A DNA stretch of 64,000 bases from PALSA-894 sp963734185 (GCA_963734185.1 CAVTGA010000002.1:1550001-1614000); one strand, 5' to 3'; counted from the first letter of the stretch, positions 9,731 to 19,041 are shown. Notes: a model not told the origin generated them from the sequence alone. Translations and numbers: made by a program.

Positions 9731-10915
9731 GTGGCCAAGGGTAACGGCAGTCAGCAGCCGATCATCATCGCCGGCGGCGGCATCGGCGGGCTTGCGGCGG
9801 CGCATGCGCTGGCGCGCAAGGGCTTCGCCGTCCGCCTGATCGAGCAGTCGCCCGAGTTCCGCGAGGTCGGCGCCGGCATCCAGCTCGGGCCCAACATCTT
9901 CCGTGCGCTCGAGCGGCTCGGCCTGAAGGACGAGGTGTTGGCCGACGCCCACATCCCGCCGGGTCAGGAAATGCGCGACGCGCTCACCGGCGAGCTGATC
10001 ACGCAGATCCCGTTCGGCAAGGAATACTTCGCCAAATTCGGCCAGCCTTATGCGGTGACGCATCGCGCCGACCTGCATGCCGTCTACCTGAAGGCCTGCC
10101 AGGGCAGCAATCTGATCACGCTCGAAAACAATCGCCGGGTTGCCGACTATACGGAGGACGGCGACGGGGTCGCCGTGCGCCTGGACGACGGCGAAGAGGT
10201 CGGTGGCCGGGCGCTGATCGGCTGCGACGGCATGTGGTCGTGCATCCGCGAGAAGATCGTCGGCGACGGCAAGCCGCGCGTCTCCGGCCACATCGCCTAT
10301 CGGGCGGTGCTCAAGCGCAGCGACGTGCCGGACGACCTGTGGCGGCCCGACATCGTGCTGTGGGCCGGGCCGCGCACGCACTTCGTGCATTACCCGCTGC
10401 GGCGCGGCGAACTCTACAATCTCGTCGCGGTGTTCCATTCCGACCATTACGAGGAGGGCTGGAACGCCGAAGGCAGCAGGGACGTGATGTGGCAGCACTT
10501 CAAGATGCAGCGCCCCGAGGTGCTGCGCCTGCTCGAGCGCATCGACACCTGGCGCATGTGGGTGCTGTGCGACCGCGAACCGGTCAAGGAGTGGTCGAAG
10601 GGGTGCGTCACGTTGCTCGGCGACGCGGCGCACCCGATGCTGCAGTACCTGGCGCAAGGCGCCTGCATGGCGACCGAGGATGCGATGTGGCTTGCCGAGA
10701 AGGCGGCAGAGACGCCCGACGACCTGCCGGCGGCGTTCCAGGCGTATCAGCAGCAGCGCTATCTGCGCACCGCGCAGGTGCAGATCATGGCGCGGGTGTA
10801 CGGCGAGTTCTATCACGCGCGCGGCGTGACGGCGGAATTGCGCAACCGGATGCTGAGCGCGCGCACGCCCGCAGACTCCTACGAGGGGATTGCCTGGCTC
10901 TACGGCGGCATGTGA
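9731..10915 (+). CDS. FAD-dependent aromatic hydroxylase (3-hydroxybenzoate 6-hydroxylase/salicylate hydroxylase family)
   Basis: 394 residues, GTG start at 9731, 14 nt after the cupin gene. The FAD-binding motif is IIIAGGGIGGLAAAHALARKG at the N terminus; IGCDGMWSCIREK (DG motif, residues ~163-175) and VTLLGDAAHPMLQYLAQGA (GD motif, residues ~295-313) follow. The MLQYLAQGACMATEDA and VYGEFYHARGV segments are typical of 3-hydroxybenzoate 6-monooxygenase, which makes gentisate from 3-hydroxybenzoate with NADH and O2. Salicylate 1-hydroxylase is the main alternative. No gentisate 1,2-dioxygenase gene is in this window. Confidence 0.85.
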   Translation: MAKGNGSQQPIIIAGGGIGGLAAAHALARKGFAVRLIEQSPEFREVGAGIQLGPNIFRALERLGLKDEVLADAHIPPGQEMRDALTGELITQIPFGKEYFAKFGQPYAVTHRADLHAVYLKACQGSNLITLENNRRVADYTEDGDGVAVRLDDGEEVGGRALIGCDGMWSCIREKIVGDGKPRVSGHIAYRAVLKRSDVPDDLWRPDIVLWAGPRTHFVHYPLRRGELYNLVAVFHSDHYEEGWNAEGSRDVMWQHFKMQRPEVLRLLERIDTWRMWVLCDREPVKEWSKGCVTLLGDAAHPMLQYLAQGACMATEDAMWLAEKAAETPDDLPAAFQAYQQQRYLRTAQVQIMARVYGEFYHARGVTAELRNRMLSARTPADSYEGIAWLYGGM

Positions 10916-10953
10916 CGGGACAGGCGATCAATCGTCCAACAGCGGAGGCGCCC

Positions 10954-11481
10954 ATGGCTCAATTCACCGTCAACCCCGCACGCGTCGACCCATACAAGAA
11001 TTTCAAGTTCCGGGTGAAATGGGACGGCCAATACGTCGCCGGGATTTCGCGCATCAGCGCGCTGAAGCGCTCGACCGAGGCGGTCACGCATCGCGATGGC
11101 GGGGAGCCGAGCTCGTCACACAAGTCCCCGGGTCGCACGGAATTCGACGCGATCACGCTCGAGCGTGGCGTCACCCACGACACGGCGTTCGAGCAGTGGG
11201 CCAACAAGGTCTGGAGCCATGGCGCGCCGGCGGGCAGCGAGGTGTCGCTCAAGGATTTCCGCAAGGACATCACCATCGAGCTGCACAACGAGGCCGGGCA
11301 GATCGTCCTTGCCTACAAGGTTTTCCGCTGCTGGGTGTCCGAATTCCAGGCAGTTCCGCAGCTCGATGCCGACGGCAATGCGGTGATGATCGAGCATATC
11401 AGGCTCGAAAACGAGGGATGGGAGCGCGACGCCTCGATCGCCGAACCGGTCGAGCCGAGCTACAATCGCCCGGAAAAGTGA
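10954..11481 (+). CDS. Orphan phage tail tube protein (T4 gp19-like)
   Basis: 175 residues matching the gp19-like tail tube family of contractile phage tails and related injection systems: DPYKNFKFRVKWDGQYVAGI at the N terminus, then EAVTHRDGGE, a KSPGRTEFDAITLERGVTHD stretch and SLKDFRKDI. ATG at 10954 is preceded by GCGGAGG. Nothing else in the window belongs to a phage or contractile injection system (no sheath, baseplate, spike, ATPase or terminase), so the gene stands alone between a flavin hydroxylase and a carboxylate transporter. It could be a domesticated relic or serve a particle encoded elsewhere in the genome. Confidence 0.82.
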   Translation: MAQFTVNPARVDPYKNFKFRVKWDGQYVAGISRISALKRSTEAVTHRDGGEPSSSHKSPGRTEFDAITLERGVTHDTAFEQWANKVWSHGAPAGSEVSLKDFRKDITIELHNEAGQIVLAYKVFRCWVSEFQAVPQLDADGNAVMIEHIRLENEGWERDASIAEPVEPSYNRPEK

Positions 11482-11607
11482 CGGCCGGGAATTCAAGGAC
11501 GGCGTGACAGGGTCCTGCCGGCCGCTCGCGCCAGCGGCGCGCCTATCGGTATCCTGACCCTGCGTCAACAGCTGGTCAGCGGCGCAATCACGCACCCCGT
11601 GCGTATT

Positions 11608-11635
11608 TTGCTTGCAAGTTGGCATAACGTATAAT
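11608..11635 (+). promoter_or_regulatory. Sigma-70-like promoter upstream of tctC
   Basis: TTGCTT (11608-11613) and a perfect TATAAT (11630-11635) separated by 16 nt, about 120 nt before the tctC start. AT-rich DNA of this kind is rare in the window. The tctC-B-A genes follow in the same direction. The rest of the 276-nt gap (11482-11757) shows nothing else clear. Confidence 0.5.
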
Positions 11636-11757
11636 TGATAATGAGACCCACGTGACGAACCGCGTCAGCGGATGGGCAAACGGCCCATGCTAGGTTCGCC
11701 GTAGCCGGTCCTCAACGACCGGCGGGGACGACAGCAACAAAGCTGGGAGGAAGACGC

Positions 11758-12777
11758 ATGACACGCACAATGAGGACCTGCCGCCTGGGCGCGGCAGCAG
11801 CGCTCGGCGCGGCCATGGCTGCCGTACCCACGGCGCCCACGCTCGCAGCCTGGGAGCCGACACGGCCGGTCGAGATCATCGTGCCCGCCGGCACCGGCGG
11901 CGGTGCGGATCAGATGGCGCGCGTCATCCAAGGCATCATCACCAAGCACAAGCTGATGGGTCAGCCGGTCGTCGTCATCAACAAAGCGGGTGGCGCGGGC
12001 GGCGAAGGCTTTCTCGATGTGAAAAGTTCGGCGCGCAATCCGCACAAGCTGGTGATCACGCTTTCCAACCTGTTCACCACGCCGCTCGGGACCGGCATTC
12101 CGTTCAACTGGAAGGATTTGACCCCGGTCGCCATGATGGCACTCGATGAATTCGTCCTGTGGGTCAATGCCGAGACGCCCTACAAGACGGTGAAGGATTA
12201 CGTCGACGCCCTCAAGGCGGCGCCTCCCGGGCAGTTCAAGATGGGCGGCACCGGCTCAAAGCAGGAAGACCAGATCATCACCGTCGCGCTCGAGAAGGCG
12301 ACCGGCACCAAGCTGACCTACATCCCGTTCCGCGGCGGCGGCGAGGTCGCGGTGCAGCTCGTCGGCAAGCACGTCGATTCCACCGTCAACAACCCGATCG
12401 AGGCGGTGGCGCAATGGCGGGGCGGAAAGGTGCGTCCGCTTTGCGTGTTCGATGCCAAGCCGCTCGACTACAAGGATAAGGTCACCGCCGACATGGCGTG
12501 GAGCGATATCCCGACCTGCAAGTCGCAGGGCGTCGACATGGAGTACCTGATGCTGCGCGGCATCTTCATGACGCCGAACGCGACGCCGGATCAGGTCGCC
12601 TTCTACGTCGAGCTCCTGAAGAAGGTGCGCGAAACGCCGGAATGGCAGTCGCTGATGAAGGACGGCGCGTTCAACCAGACCTTCATGACCGGCGCCGAAT
12701 ACACCAAGTGGGTCGAGAATGAGGAAAAGCGGCATCAAACGCTGATGAAGGAAGCCGGATTCCTCGCCCAGAATTGA
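11758..12777 (+). CDS. tctC: Tripartite tricarboxylate transporter substrate-binding protein (TctC/Bug)
   Basis: Periplasmic receptor of a TTT transporter, 339 residues. The N terminus is a signal peptide (RLGAAAALGAAMAAVP... ending near TLAA-WEP). The mature start PVEIIVPAGTGGGADQMARV is typical of the Bug family. GGGAGGA precedes ATG 11758. It is followed by tctB and tctA, giving a complete system. Ligands of this family are usually carboxylic acids; with oxc and frc downstream, oxalate or a related di-/tricarboxylate is a reasonable guess only. Confidence 0.9.
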   Translation: MTRTMRTCRLGAAAALGAAMAAVPTAPTLAAWEPTRPVEIIVPAGTGGGADQMARVIQGIITKHKLMGQPVVVINKAGGAGGEGFLDVKSSARNPHKLVITLSNLFTTPLGTGIPFNWKDLTPVAMMALDEFVLWVNAETPYKTVKDYVDALKAAPPGQFKMGGTGSKQEDQIITVALEKATGTKLTYIPFRGGGEVAVQLVGKHVDSTVNNPIEAVAQWRGGKVRPLCVFDAKPLDYKDKVTADMAWSDIPTCKSQGVDMEYLMLRGIFMTPNATPDQVAFYVELLKKVRETPEWQSLMKDGAFNQTFMTGAEYTKWVENEEKRHQTLMKEAGFLAQN

Positions 12778-12793
12778 CCGTCATCGTCGAGTG

Positions 12794-12820
12794 CCGCCGG
12801 CGGAATCCTTCCGCCGGCGG
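12794..12820 (+). terminator. GC-rich hairpin between tctC and tctB (attenuator candidate)
   Basis: Perfect 12-bp arms CCGCCGGCGGAA (12794-12805) and TTCCGCCGGCGG (12809-12820) with a 3-nt loop, 17 nt after the tctC stop. There is no T tract, so it is more likely an mRNA-stabilising or partial termination structure that raises receptor over membrane subunits than a full terminator. Confidence 0.5.
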
Positions 12821-12848
12821 AGCTTCCGTGCGCAACCGGTAAAAGCCC

Positions 12849-13349
12849 ATGACGGATCATTCGCCAGGAGCGGCCGAACCCGGCCCGTCTCACCGGCTGG
12901 TTGAAATCGGCACCGCTCTGTTCTTGGCGCTGTTCGGCGCCATCGTGATCTACGGCAGCCTCCAGGTCGGCATCGGCTGGGGCGCCGAAGGCCCCAAGGC
13001 CGGGTTCTTCCCGTTCTACCTCGGGGTGACCATCGTGGCGGCGAGCGTCATCAACTTTGGGACGGCTCTGTCCGTTGGGACGCGCCAATTCGCGTCCTGG
13101 CCGCAGTTGCGGCAGGTCCTTTCCGTCATCGTGCCGACCGCAATCTACGTGGCGGTGATCCCGACAATCGGCATCTACGTCTCGTCGATGCTCCTGATCG
13201 CCGGCTTCATGAAGTGGCTCGGCCGCTATCCCTGGCTGCTCGTCATCGCGATCGCGGTCGGCGTGCCGGTTGCCTTCTTCCTGATGTTCGAGAAGTGGTT
13301 TCTCGTTCCCCTGCCGAAAGGGCCGCTCGAGGAATGGCTGGGGCTGTGA
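12849..13349 (+). CDS. tctB: Tripartite tricarboxylate transporter small membrane subunit (TctB)
   Basis: 166 residues with four hydrophobic segments, consistent with the TctB family in both length and position between tctC and tctA. The first helix begins IGTALFLALFGAIVIYGS, followed by WGAEGPKAGFFPFYLG, the family's typical loop before helix 2. It forms the inner-membrane complex with TctA. Confidence 0.88.
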   Translation: MTDHSPGAAEPGPSHRLVEIGTALFLALFGAIVIYGSLQVGIGWGAEGPKAGFFPFYLGVTIVAASVINFGTALSVGTRQFASWPQLRQVLSVIVPTAIYVAVIPTIGIYVSSMLLIAGFMKWLGRYPWLLVIAIAVGVPVAFFLMFEKWFLVPLPKGPLEEWLGL

Positions 13350-13406
13350 GCGACGACGAATTGCGCAGTTGAGGTGTTCCGCGTGAGGTCGGGGGACTAG
13401 GGCAAC

Positions 13407-14909
13407 ATGGAAGAGATCGCCAATCTGTTTCAAGGCTTCGCGGTCGTTCTGACGCCGTTCAATCTCGGCCTGATCGCGATCGGTATCCTGCTCGGCGTGA
13501 TCATCGGCGTGCTGCCCGGGTTGGGCGGCGCCAACGGCGTCGCCATCCTGCTGCCGTTGACCTTCAGCATGCCGCCGACTTCCGCGATCATCATGCTGTC
13601 CTGCATCTACTGGGGCGCCCTGTTCGGCGGCGCGATCACCTCGATCCTGTTCAATATCCCGGGCGAGCCGTGGTCGGTCGCAACCACCTTCGATGGCCAT
13701 CCGATGGCGCGCCAGGGCAAGGCCGGCGAGGCGCTGACCGCCGCCTTCACGTCGTCCTTCGTCGGCGCCCTGTTCGCCGTGATCATGATCACGCTGGTGG
13801 CGCCGCTCGTTGCCCGTTTCGCGCTGCAGTTCGGACCGGCGGAGAAGTTCTCGGTCTATTTCCTCGCGTTCTGCAGCTTCATCGGCATGAGCAAGGAGCC
13901 GCCGTTCAAGACCTTGGCGGCCATGATGGCCGGGTTCGCGCTCGCCGCGGTGGGGCTTGATTCGGTCACCGGACAGCTGCGCCTCACCTTCGGGTTCACC
14001 GAGCTGCTGACCGGGTTCGACTTCCTCATCGCCGTGATCGGCCTGTTCGGGATCGGCGAGATCCTGCTGACGATGGAAGAAGGTCTCGCATTCCGCGGCA
14101 AGGCCGCCGGCATCAATCCGAAAGTGGTATGGGAGACCTGGAAGGAGCTTCCGCGCTACTGGATGACCTCGTTGCGCTCGTGCGTCATCGGCTGCTGGAT
14201 GGGGATTTCGCCCGCCGGCGCGACGCCCGCTTCGTTCATGAGCTACGGCATCGCCAAGCGCCTCTCCAAGCGCGGCGAGAATTTCGGCAAGGGCGAGATC
14301 GAGGGCGTGGTGGCGCCGGAGACCGCGGCACACGCCGCCGGCACCGCCGCGCTGCTGCCCATGCTCTCGCTCGGCGTGCCCGGATCGCCGACCGCGGCCG
14401 TGCTGCTCGGCGGCCTGTTGATCTGGGGCCTGCAGCCGGGACCGCTGCTGTTCGTGGAGCAGAAGGAGTTCGTCTGGGGGCTGATCGCCAGCATGTATAT
14501 CGGCAACCTGGCCGGCCTGATCATCGTGCTCACCTGCGTGCCGCTGTTCGCCGCGATCCTGCGCATCCCGTTCAGCATCATCGCGCCCGTCATCCTGGTC
14601 GTGTGCGCGATCGGTGCCTACACGGTGCACAACTCGACATTCGACATCGTCTTGATGCTGGTGTTCGGCGTGATCGGCTACGTGTTGAAGAAATGCAATT
14701 ATCCGCTGGCGCCGTTGGTTCTCGCCATCGTGCTCGGCGACAAGGCGGAAGAAGCGTTCCGCCAGTCGCTGCTCGGCTCGCAGGGGTCGCTCGCGGTTTT
14801 CTGGTCGAACGGCTTGGTCGGCACAATCATGGCGCTCGGACTGATCGCGCTGTTCTGGCCGCTGATCCAGGGCGCCTGGACGCGCCTCCGGGTGGCCGCA
14901 ACCGCTTGA
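13407..14909 (+). CDS. tctA: Tripartite tricarboxylate transporter large membrane subunit (TctA)
   Basis: 500 residues, about twelve membrane segments. Family signatures include LLGVIIGVLPGLGGANGVAI near the N terminus, LFGGAITSILFNIPGEPWSV, and HAAGTAALLPMLSLGVPGSP around residues 310-330. It translocates the substrate delivered by TctC. Start ATG 13407; the preceding gap of 57 nt carries no separate promoter that I can recognise. Confidence 0.93.
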   Translation: MEEIANLFQGFAVVLTPFNLGLIAIGILLGVIIGVLPGLGGANGVAILLPLTFSMPPTSAIIMLSCIYWGALFGGAITSILFNIPGEPWSVATTFDGHPMARQGKAGEALTAAFTSSFVGALFAVIMITLVAPLVARFALQFGPAEKFSVYFLAFCSFIGMSKEPPFKTLAAMMAGFALAAVGLDSVTGQLRLTFGFTELLTGFDFLIAVIGLFGIGEILLTMEEGLAFRGKAAGINPKVVWETWKELPRYWMTSLRSCVIGCWMGISPAGATPASFMSYGIAKRLSKRGENFGKGEIEGVVAPETAAHAAGTAALLPMLSLGVPGSPTAAVLLGGLLIWGLQPGPLLFVEQKEFVWGLIASMYIGNLAGLIIVLTCVPLFAAILRIPFSIIAPVILVVCAIGAYTVHNSTFDIVLMLVFGVIGYVLKKCNYPLAPLVLAIVLGDKAEEAFRQSLLGSQGSLAVFWSNGLVGTIMALGLIALFWPLIQGAWTRLRVAATA

Positions 14910-14953
14910 GATTCTGTGGATATCGGTTGTGCGGAGGATGCAAGTGCAGTATA

Positions 14954-14970
14954 TGGAATTATGTATACCA
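14954..14970. promoter_or_regulatory. Candidate GntR-family operator
   Basis: TGGAATTATGTATACCA is an imperfect palindrome with symmetric TGG/CCA ends and AT steps, 45 nt before the GntR regulator start, in the 105-nt gap after tctA. FCD-type GntR proteins typically bind TGG/CCA-bounded sites of this size. Autoregulation, possibly with control of oxc-frc, is inferred. Confidence 0.35.
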
Positions 14971-15014
14971 CCAGATCATCGACATGGCTCGGGTCGGTGG
15001 CGGGGAGGTAAGGC

Positions 15015-15731
15015 ATGAGCGATCCGTCCGGACGCGTGGCTGAGGCCGCGACGCGGGTGATGCTCGCGCCGCTCGAGGACACCTCGACGTTCGCCGACCG
15101 CGCCTATACGGCGCTCAAGGACGTCATCGTCTCGCTCAACGTCTACGACCAACCGAGCGAGGTCCGGCTCGACGAGCGCCAGCTTGCGAGTGATCTCGGC
15201 ATCAGCCGCACGCCGGTGCGCGAGGCCATGGCGCAGCTCGAGCGCGAAGGATTCGTACGCTCGGTGCCGCGCCGCGGCATTTACGTCGTGCGCAAGAGCA
15301 AGCAGGAGGTGATCGAAATGATCACCGCCTGGGCGGCGCTGGAAAGCATGGCGGCGCGGCTGATCACGCAGGGCGCGCCGACCGAGGAGATCGCGACCTT
15401 GCGCAGGATGTTCGCGACCTTCGAGAACGGCCACCTGCACGCCAAGCTCGACGAATACTCCGAGGTGAATATCGAGTTCCATCAGGCGATCATCCGCATG
15501 AGCCGTAATCGCGTGCTCATCGATCTCGCCGAGAACCTGTTTACCCACATGCGCATGATCCGGCGCAAGACCATCGGCGAGCAGGACCGCGTCGACCGCT
15601 CGATCCGCGACCACATGAACATCATCGAGGCGCTCGAAGCGCGTGACACCGAGCGTGCCGAGGACCTGGTGCGCAACCATGCGCTCGGCCTTGCCGATCA
15701 CGTGGCGAAGTATGCGGATTATCTGGATTGA
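15015..15731 (+). CDS. GntR-family transcriptional regulator, FCD (FadR-type) domain
   Basis: 238 residues: an N-terminal winged helix (RQLASDLGISRTPVREAMAQ, residues ~56-75, the GntR signature) followed by an alpha-helical FCD ligand domain with candidate metal/ligand residues in NIEFHQAI and RDHMNIIEA. ATG 15015 has GGGGAGG just upstream. It lies between tctCBA and oxc-frc, so it likely responds to a carboxylate and controls one or both flanking operons. Confidence 0.88.
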   Translation: MSDPSGRVAEAATRVMLAPLEDTSTFADRAYTALKDVIVSLNVYDQPSEVRLDERQLASDLGISRTPVREAMAQLEREGFVRSVPRRGIYVVRKSKQEVIEMITAWAALESMAARLITQGAPTEEIATLRRMFATFENGHLHAKLDEYSEVNIEFHQAIIRMSRNRVLIDLAENLFTHMRMIRRKTIGEQDRVDRSIRDHMNIIEALEARDTERAEDLVRNHALGLADHVAKYADYLD

Positions 15732-15779
15732 CGTGCTGCACGCCGAGCGGCGGCGTGGACTGACGATTGGGAGGACACC

Positions 15780-17519
15780 ATGGCTGAAGCGGCAGTGAAG
15801 GAAAAGCCCGCGACCGCGGCCGAAGCAGAGCGGGAGCTGACGGATGGGTTTCACCTCATCATCGATGCGCTCAAGCTCAATGGCCTCAACACCATCTATG
15901 GCGTGCCCGGCATTCCGATCACGGACTTCGGCCGCATGGCGCAGGCCGCGGGGATTCGCGTCCTCTCGTTTCGCCACGAGCAGAACGCCGGCTACGCGGC
16001 GTCGATCGCCGGCTTCCTGACCAAGAAACCCGGCATCTGCCTTACCGTATCGGCGCCCGGCTTCCTCAACGGCCTCACTGCGCTTGCCCACGCCACCACC
16101 AATTGCTTTCCGATGATCCTGATCTCGGGCTCGTCCGAGCGCGAGATCGTCGACCTGCAGCAGGGCGACTACGAGGAGATGGACCAGCTCGCGATCGCCA
16201 AGCCGCTGTGCAAGGCGGCGTATCGCATCCTGCACGCGCAGGACATCGGCATCGGCATTGCGCGCGCAATCCGCGCCGCGGTGTCGGGGCGTCCGGGCGG
16301 CGTCTATCTCGATTTGCCGGCCAAGCTGTTCGGTCAGGTGATGGATGCAGAGGCCGGCCGCAAGTCGCTGGTAAAGGTGATCGACCCGGCTCCGGCGCAA
16401 ATCCCGGCTCCGGGTGCCGTGAAACGCGCGCTCGATGTGCTCAAGAGCGCCCAGCGGCCGCTCATCATCCTTGGCAAGGGCGCGGCCTACGCGCAGGCGG
16501 ATGACGCGATCCGCGCGCTCGTTGAGAAAAGCGGCGTTCCGTTCCTGCCGATGAGCATGGGCAAGGGACTCCTGCCCGACACGCATCCGCAATGCGCGGG
16601 CGCGGCGCGCTCAACGGTGCTGAAGGATTCCGACGTCGTGATGCTGATCGGCGCGCGGCTCAACTGGCTCCTCTCGCACGGCAAGGGCAAGACCTGGGGC
16701 GACGCGCCGAAGAAGTTCATCCAGATCGACATCGAGCCGAAGGAGATGGACTCGAACGTCGAGATCGTGGCGCCGGTCGTTGGCGATATCGGCTCATGCG
16801 TCTCAGCGCTGTTCGCCGCCATGGGCGACAACTGGCCGGCCGCGCCGGCCGATTGGGTGAGCGCCGTCGCCAAGAAGCGCGAAGAGAACGTCGCCAAGAT
16901 GGCGCCGCGGCTCATGAACAACAATGTGCCGATGGACTATCACGGCGCGCTCGGCGTGCTGCGCACCATCGTCAAGGAAAGGCCGGACGCTATTTTGGTC
17001 AACGAAGGCGCCAACACGCTCGACCTCGCCCGCGGTATTATCGATGTCTATCAGCCGCGCAAGCGTATCGACGTCGGCACCTGGGGCATCATGGGTATCG
17101 GCATGGGCTACGCCATCGCGGCGGCCATCGAGACCGGCAAGCCGGTGCTCGCGGTCGAAGGCGATTCGGCGTTCGGCTTCTCCGGCATGGAGGTCGAGAC
17201 GATCTGCCGCTACAAGCTGCCGGTCTGCATCGTCATCTTCAACAATGACGGCATCTATCGCGGCACCGACGTCAACACCGCGAGTTCGGACCCGGCGCCG
17301 ACCGTCTTCGTCAAGGGCTCGCGCTACGACAAGATGATGGAAGCCTTCGGGGGCGTCGGCGTGAATGCCACCAGCCCCGATGAACTCAAGCGCGCCGTGA
17401 ACGCCGCGATGGACAGCGGCAAGCCGACCCTCATCAACGCGGTGATCGACCCGGCCGCCGGCAGCGAGAGCGGCCGCATCGGCAACCTCAACCCGCAAAG
17501 CGCCCTGCGCAAGAAGTGA
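15780..17519 (+). CDS. oxc: Oxalyl-CoA decarboxylase
   Basis: ThDP-dependent cytosolic enzyme converting oxalyl-CoA to formyl-CoA and CO2; 579 residues, the usual length. Diagnostic segments: IYGVPGIPITDFGRMAQAAG, the catalytic Glu in SFRHEQNAGYAA (~residue 65), SSEREIVDLQQGDYEEMDQ and the ThDP/Mg motif EGDSAFGFSGME...NND around residues 459-490. GGGAGGA precedes the ATG. The formyl-CoA transferase gene follows, giving the cyclic oxalate pathway: Frc passes CoA from formyl-CoA to oxalate and Oxc regenerates formyl-CoA. Confidence 0.95.
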   Translation: MAEAAVKEKPATAAEAERELTDGFHLIIDALKLNGLNTIYGVPGIPITDFGRMAQAAGIRVLSFRHEQNAGYAASIAGFLTKKPGICLTVSAPGFLNGLTALAHATTNCFPMILISGSSEREIVDLQQGDYEEMDQLAIAKPLCKAAYRILHAQDIGIGIARAIRAAVSGRPGGVYLDLPAKLFGQVMDAEAGRKSLVKVIDPAPAQIPAPGAVKRALDVLKSAQRPLIILGKGAAYAQADDAIRALVEKSGVPFLPMSMGKGLLPDTHPQCAGAARSTVLKDSDVVMLIGARLNWLLSHGKGKTWGDAPKKFIQIDIEPKEMDSNVEIVAPVVGDIGSCVSALFAAMGDNWPAAPADWVSAVAKKREENVAKMAPRLMNNNVPMDYHGALGVLRTIVKERPDAILVNEGANTLDLARGIIDVYQPRKRIDVGTWGIMGIGMGYAIAAAIETGKPVLAVEGDSAFGFSGMEVETICRYKLPVCIVIFNNDGIYRGTDVNTASSDPAPTVFVKGSRYDKMMEAFGGVGVNATSPDELKRAVNAAMDSGKPTLINAVIDPAAGSESGRIGNLNPQSALRKK

Positions 17520-17592
17520 CGCAAAGCGTCATCCCGGGCGCGGCGCAGCCCGCGGTCCGGGATCGTACGCATCAGGATTCCGGAGGAGAACA

Positions 17593-19041
17593 ATGGCCAG
17601 GAAACAGAAGAAGGCGCCGAAACCGGCCAAGAAGACTGCAAAGAAAGCGGCCGCGAAATCGAAGAAGGTCGAAAAACTCGCCGCGCTGAAGAAGCAGGCC
17701 GCGAAGAAGAACGGCAACGGGCTCCCGAAGCCGTCGACCAAGCCGTTCGGCCAGGCCGGCAAGGCGCTCGAAGGCGTGAAGATTCTCGATTTCACCCATG
17801 TGCAGTCGGGGCCGACCTGCACGCAGCTCCTCGGCTACATGGGTGCCGATGTGATCAAGATCGAGCGCCCCGGCGTCGGCGACATCACGCGCGGGCAATT
17901 ACGCGATGTGAAGGGTGCGGACAGCCTGTATTTCACGATGCTCAACGGCAACAAGCGCTCGATCACGATCGACTCGAAGCACCCCAAGGGCAAGGACATC
18001 ATCGAGCGTCTGATCAAGCACTGCGACGTGCTGGTGGAGAATTTCGCGCCCGGCGCGCTCGATCGCATGGGGTTCACCTGGGAGCACATCCACAAGCTCA
18101 ACCCGCGCATGATCGTCGCCTCGGTGAAGGGCTTCGGTCCGGGTCCCTACGAGGACTGCAAGGTCTACGAGAATGTCGCGCAGTGCGCCGGCGGTTCGGC
18201 ATCGACCACCGGTTTCCGCGAGGGCCCGCCGCTCGTCACCGGCGCGCAGATCGGCGATTCCGGCACGGGCCTGCATCTCGCCTTCGGCATCTGCTGCGCG
18301 CTGATCCAGCGCCAGCGTACCGGCCGCGGACAGAAGGTGCTGGCCGCGATGCAGGACGGTGTGCTCAATCTCGCGCGCGTAAAGCTGCGCGACCAGCAGC
18401 GTCTCGCGCACGGCCCGCTCACCGAGTATCGCCAGTATGGCGAGGGCATCCCGTTCGGGAAGTCGGTGCCGCGCTCGGGCAACGATTCCGGCGGCGGACA
18501 GCCGGGCTGGATCCTCAAGTGCAAGGGCTGGGAGACCGATCCGGACGCCTACATCTATTTCATCACGCAGGCGCCGGTGTGGGAGGCGATCTGCGACCTG
18601 ATCGGCAAGCCCGAGTGGAAGACCGATCCCGACTACGCCAAGCCGCCGGCGCGGCTGCCGCGGCTTGGGCACATCTTCGAGACGATCGAGCAGTGGACCA
18701 TGACCAAGACCAAGTTCGAGGTCATGGACATCTGCAACAAGCTCGACATCCCGGTCGGCCCGATCCTGTCGATGAAGGAGATCGCCGAGGAGCCGTCGCT
18801 GCGTGCGACCGGCACGGTGGTCGAGGTCGATCACCCGACGCGCGGCAAGTACCTGACCGTGGGCAACCCGGTGAAGATGTCGGACTCGATCACCGAGGTG
18901 AAGCGCTCGCCGCTGCTCGGCGAGCACACCGAAGAGATCCTCACGCAGGTGCTCGGCTATTCGGACCAGGACGTCGCCGAGATCAAGACGTCGGGAGCGA
19001 TCACGGCGCCGGAGAAGCCGGCGAAGGCCGAGGCGGCGTAG
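17593..19041 (+). CDS. frc: Formyl-CoA:oxalate CoA-transferase with Lys/Ala-rich N-terminal extension
   Basis: Class III CoA-transferase, 482 residues. The core starts around residue 56 (LEGVKILDFTHVQSGPTC) and includes the catalytic Asp in TGAQIGDSGTG (~residue 221, the counterpart of Asp169 in Oxalobacter Frc by motif) and the glycine loop GNDSGGGQPGW. Residues 1-45 are an extra, highly basic tail (repeats of AKK, PAKK and KAAAKSKK) absent from the typical ~425-residue enzyme. GGAGGAGAAC just before ATG 17593 supports this start, and codon use is continuous with the core, so the tail is probably real. It is histone-H1-like in composition and may bind nucleic acid, polyphosphate or membranes. 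Confidence 0.93.
   Translation: MARKQKKAPKPAKKTAKKAAAKSKKVEKLAALKKQAAKKNGNGLPKPSTKPFGQAGKALEGVKILDFTHVQSGPTCTQLLGYMGADVIKIERPGVGDITRGQLRDVKGADSLYFTMLNGNKRSITIDSKHPKGKDIIERLIKHCDVLVENFAPGALDRMGFTWEHIHKLNPRMIVASVKGFGPGPYEDCKVYENVAQCAGGSASTTGFREGPPLVTGAQIGDSGTGLHLAFGICCALIQRQRTGRGQKVLAAMQDGVLNLARVKLRDQQRLAHGPLTEYRQYGEGIPFGKSVPRSGNDSGGGQPGWILKCKGWETDPDAYIYFITQAPVWEAICDLIGKPEWKTDPDYAKPPARLPRLGHIFETIEQWTMTKTKFEVMDICNKLDIPVGPILSMKEIAEEPSLRATGTVVEVDHPTRGKYLTVGNPVKMSDSITEVKRSPLLGEHTEEILTQVLGYSDQDVAEIKTSGAITAPEKPAKAEAA

Noticed and set aside
12735..14630. 631-codon minus-strand frame across tctC-B-A
   Set aside because: Runs antisense through three clear genes and their gaps, rich in R/H/D/E with no domain; a GC shadow.
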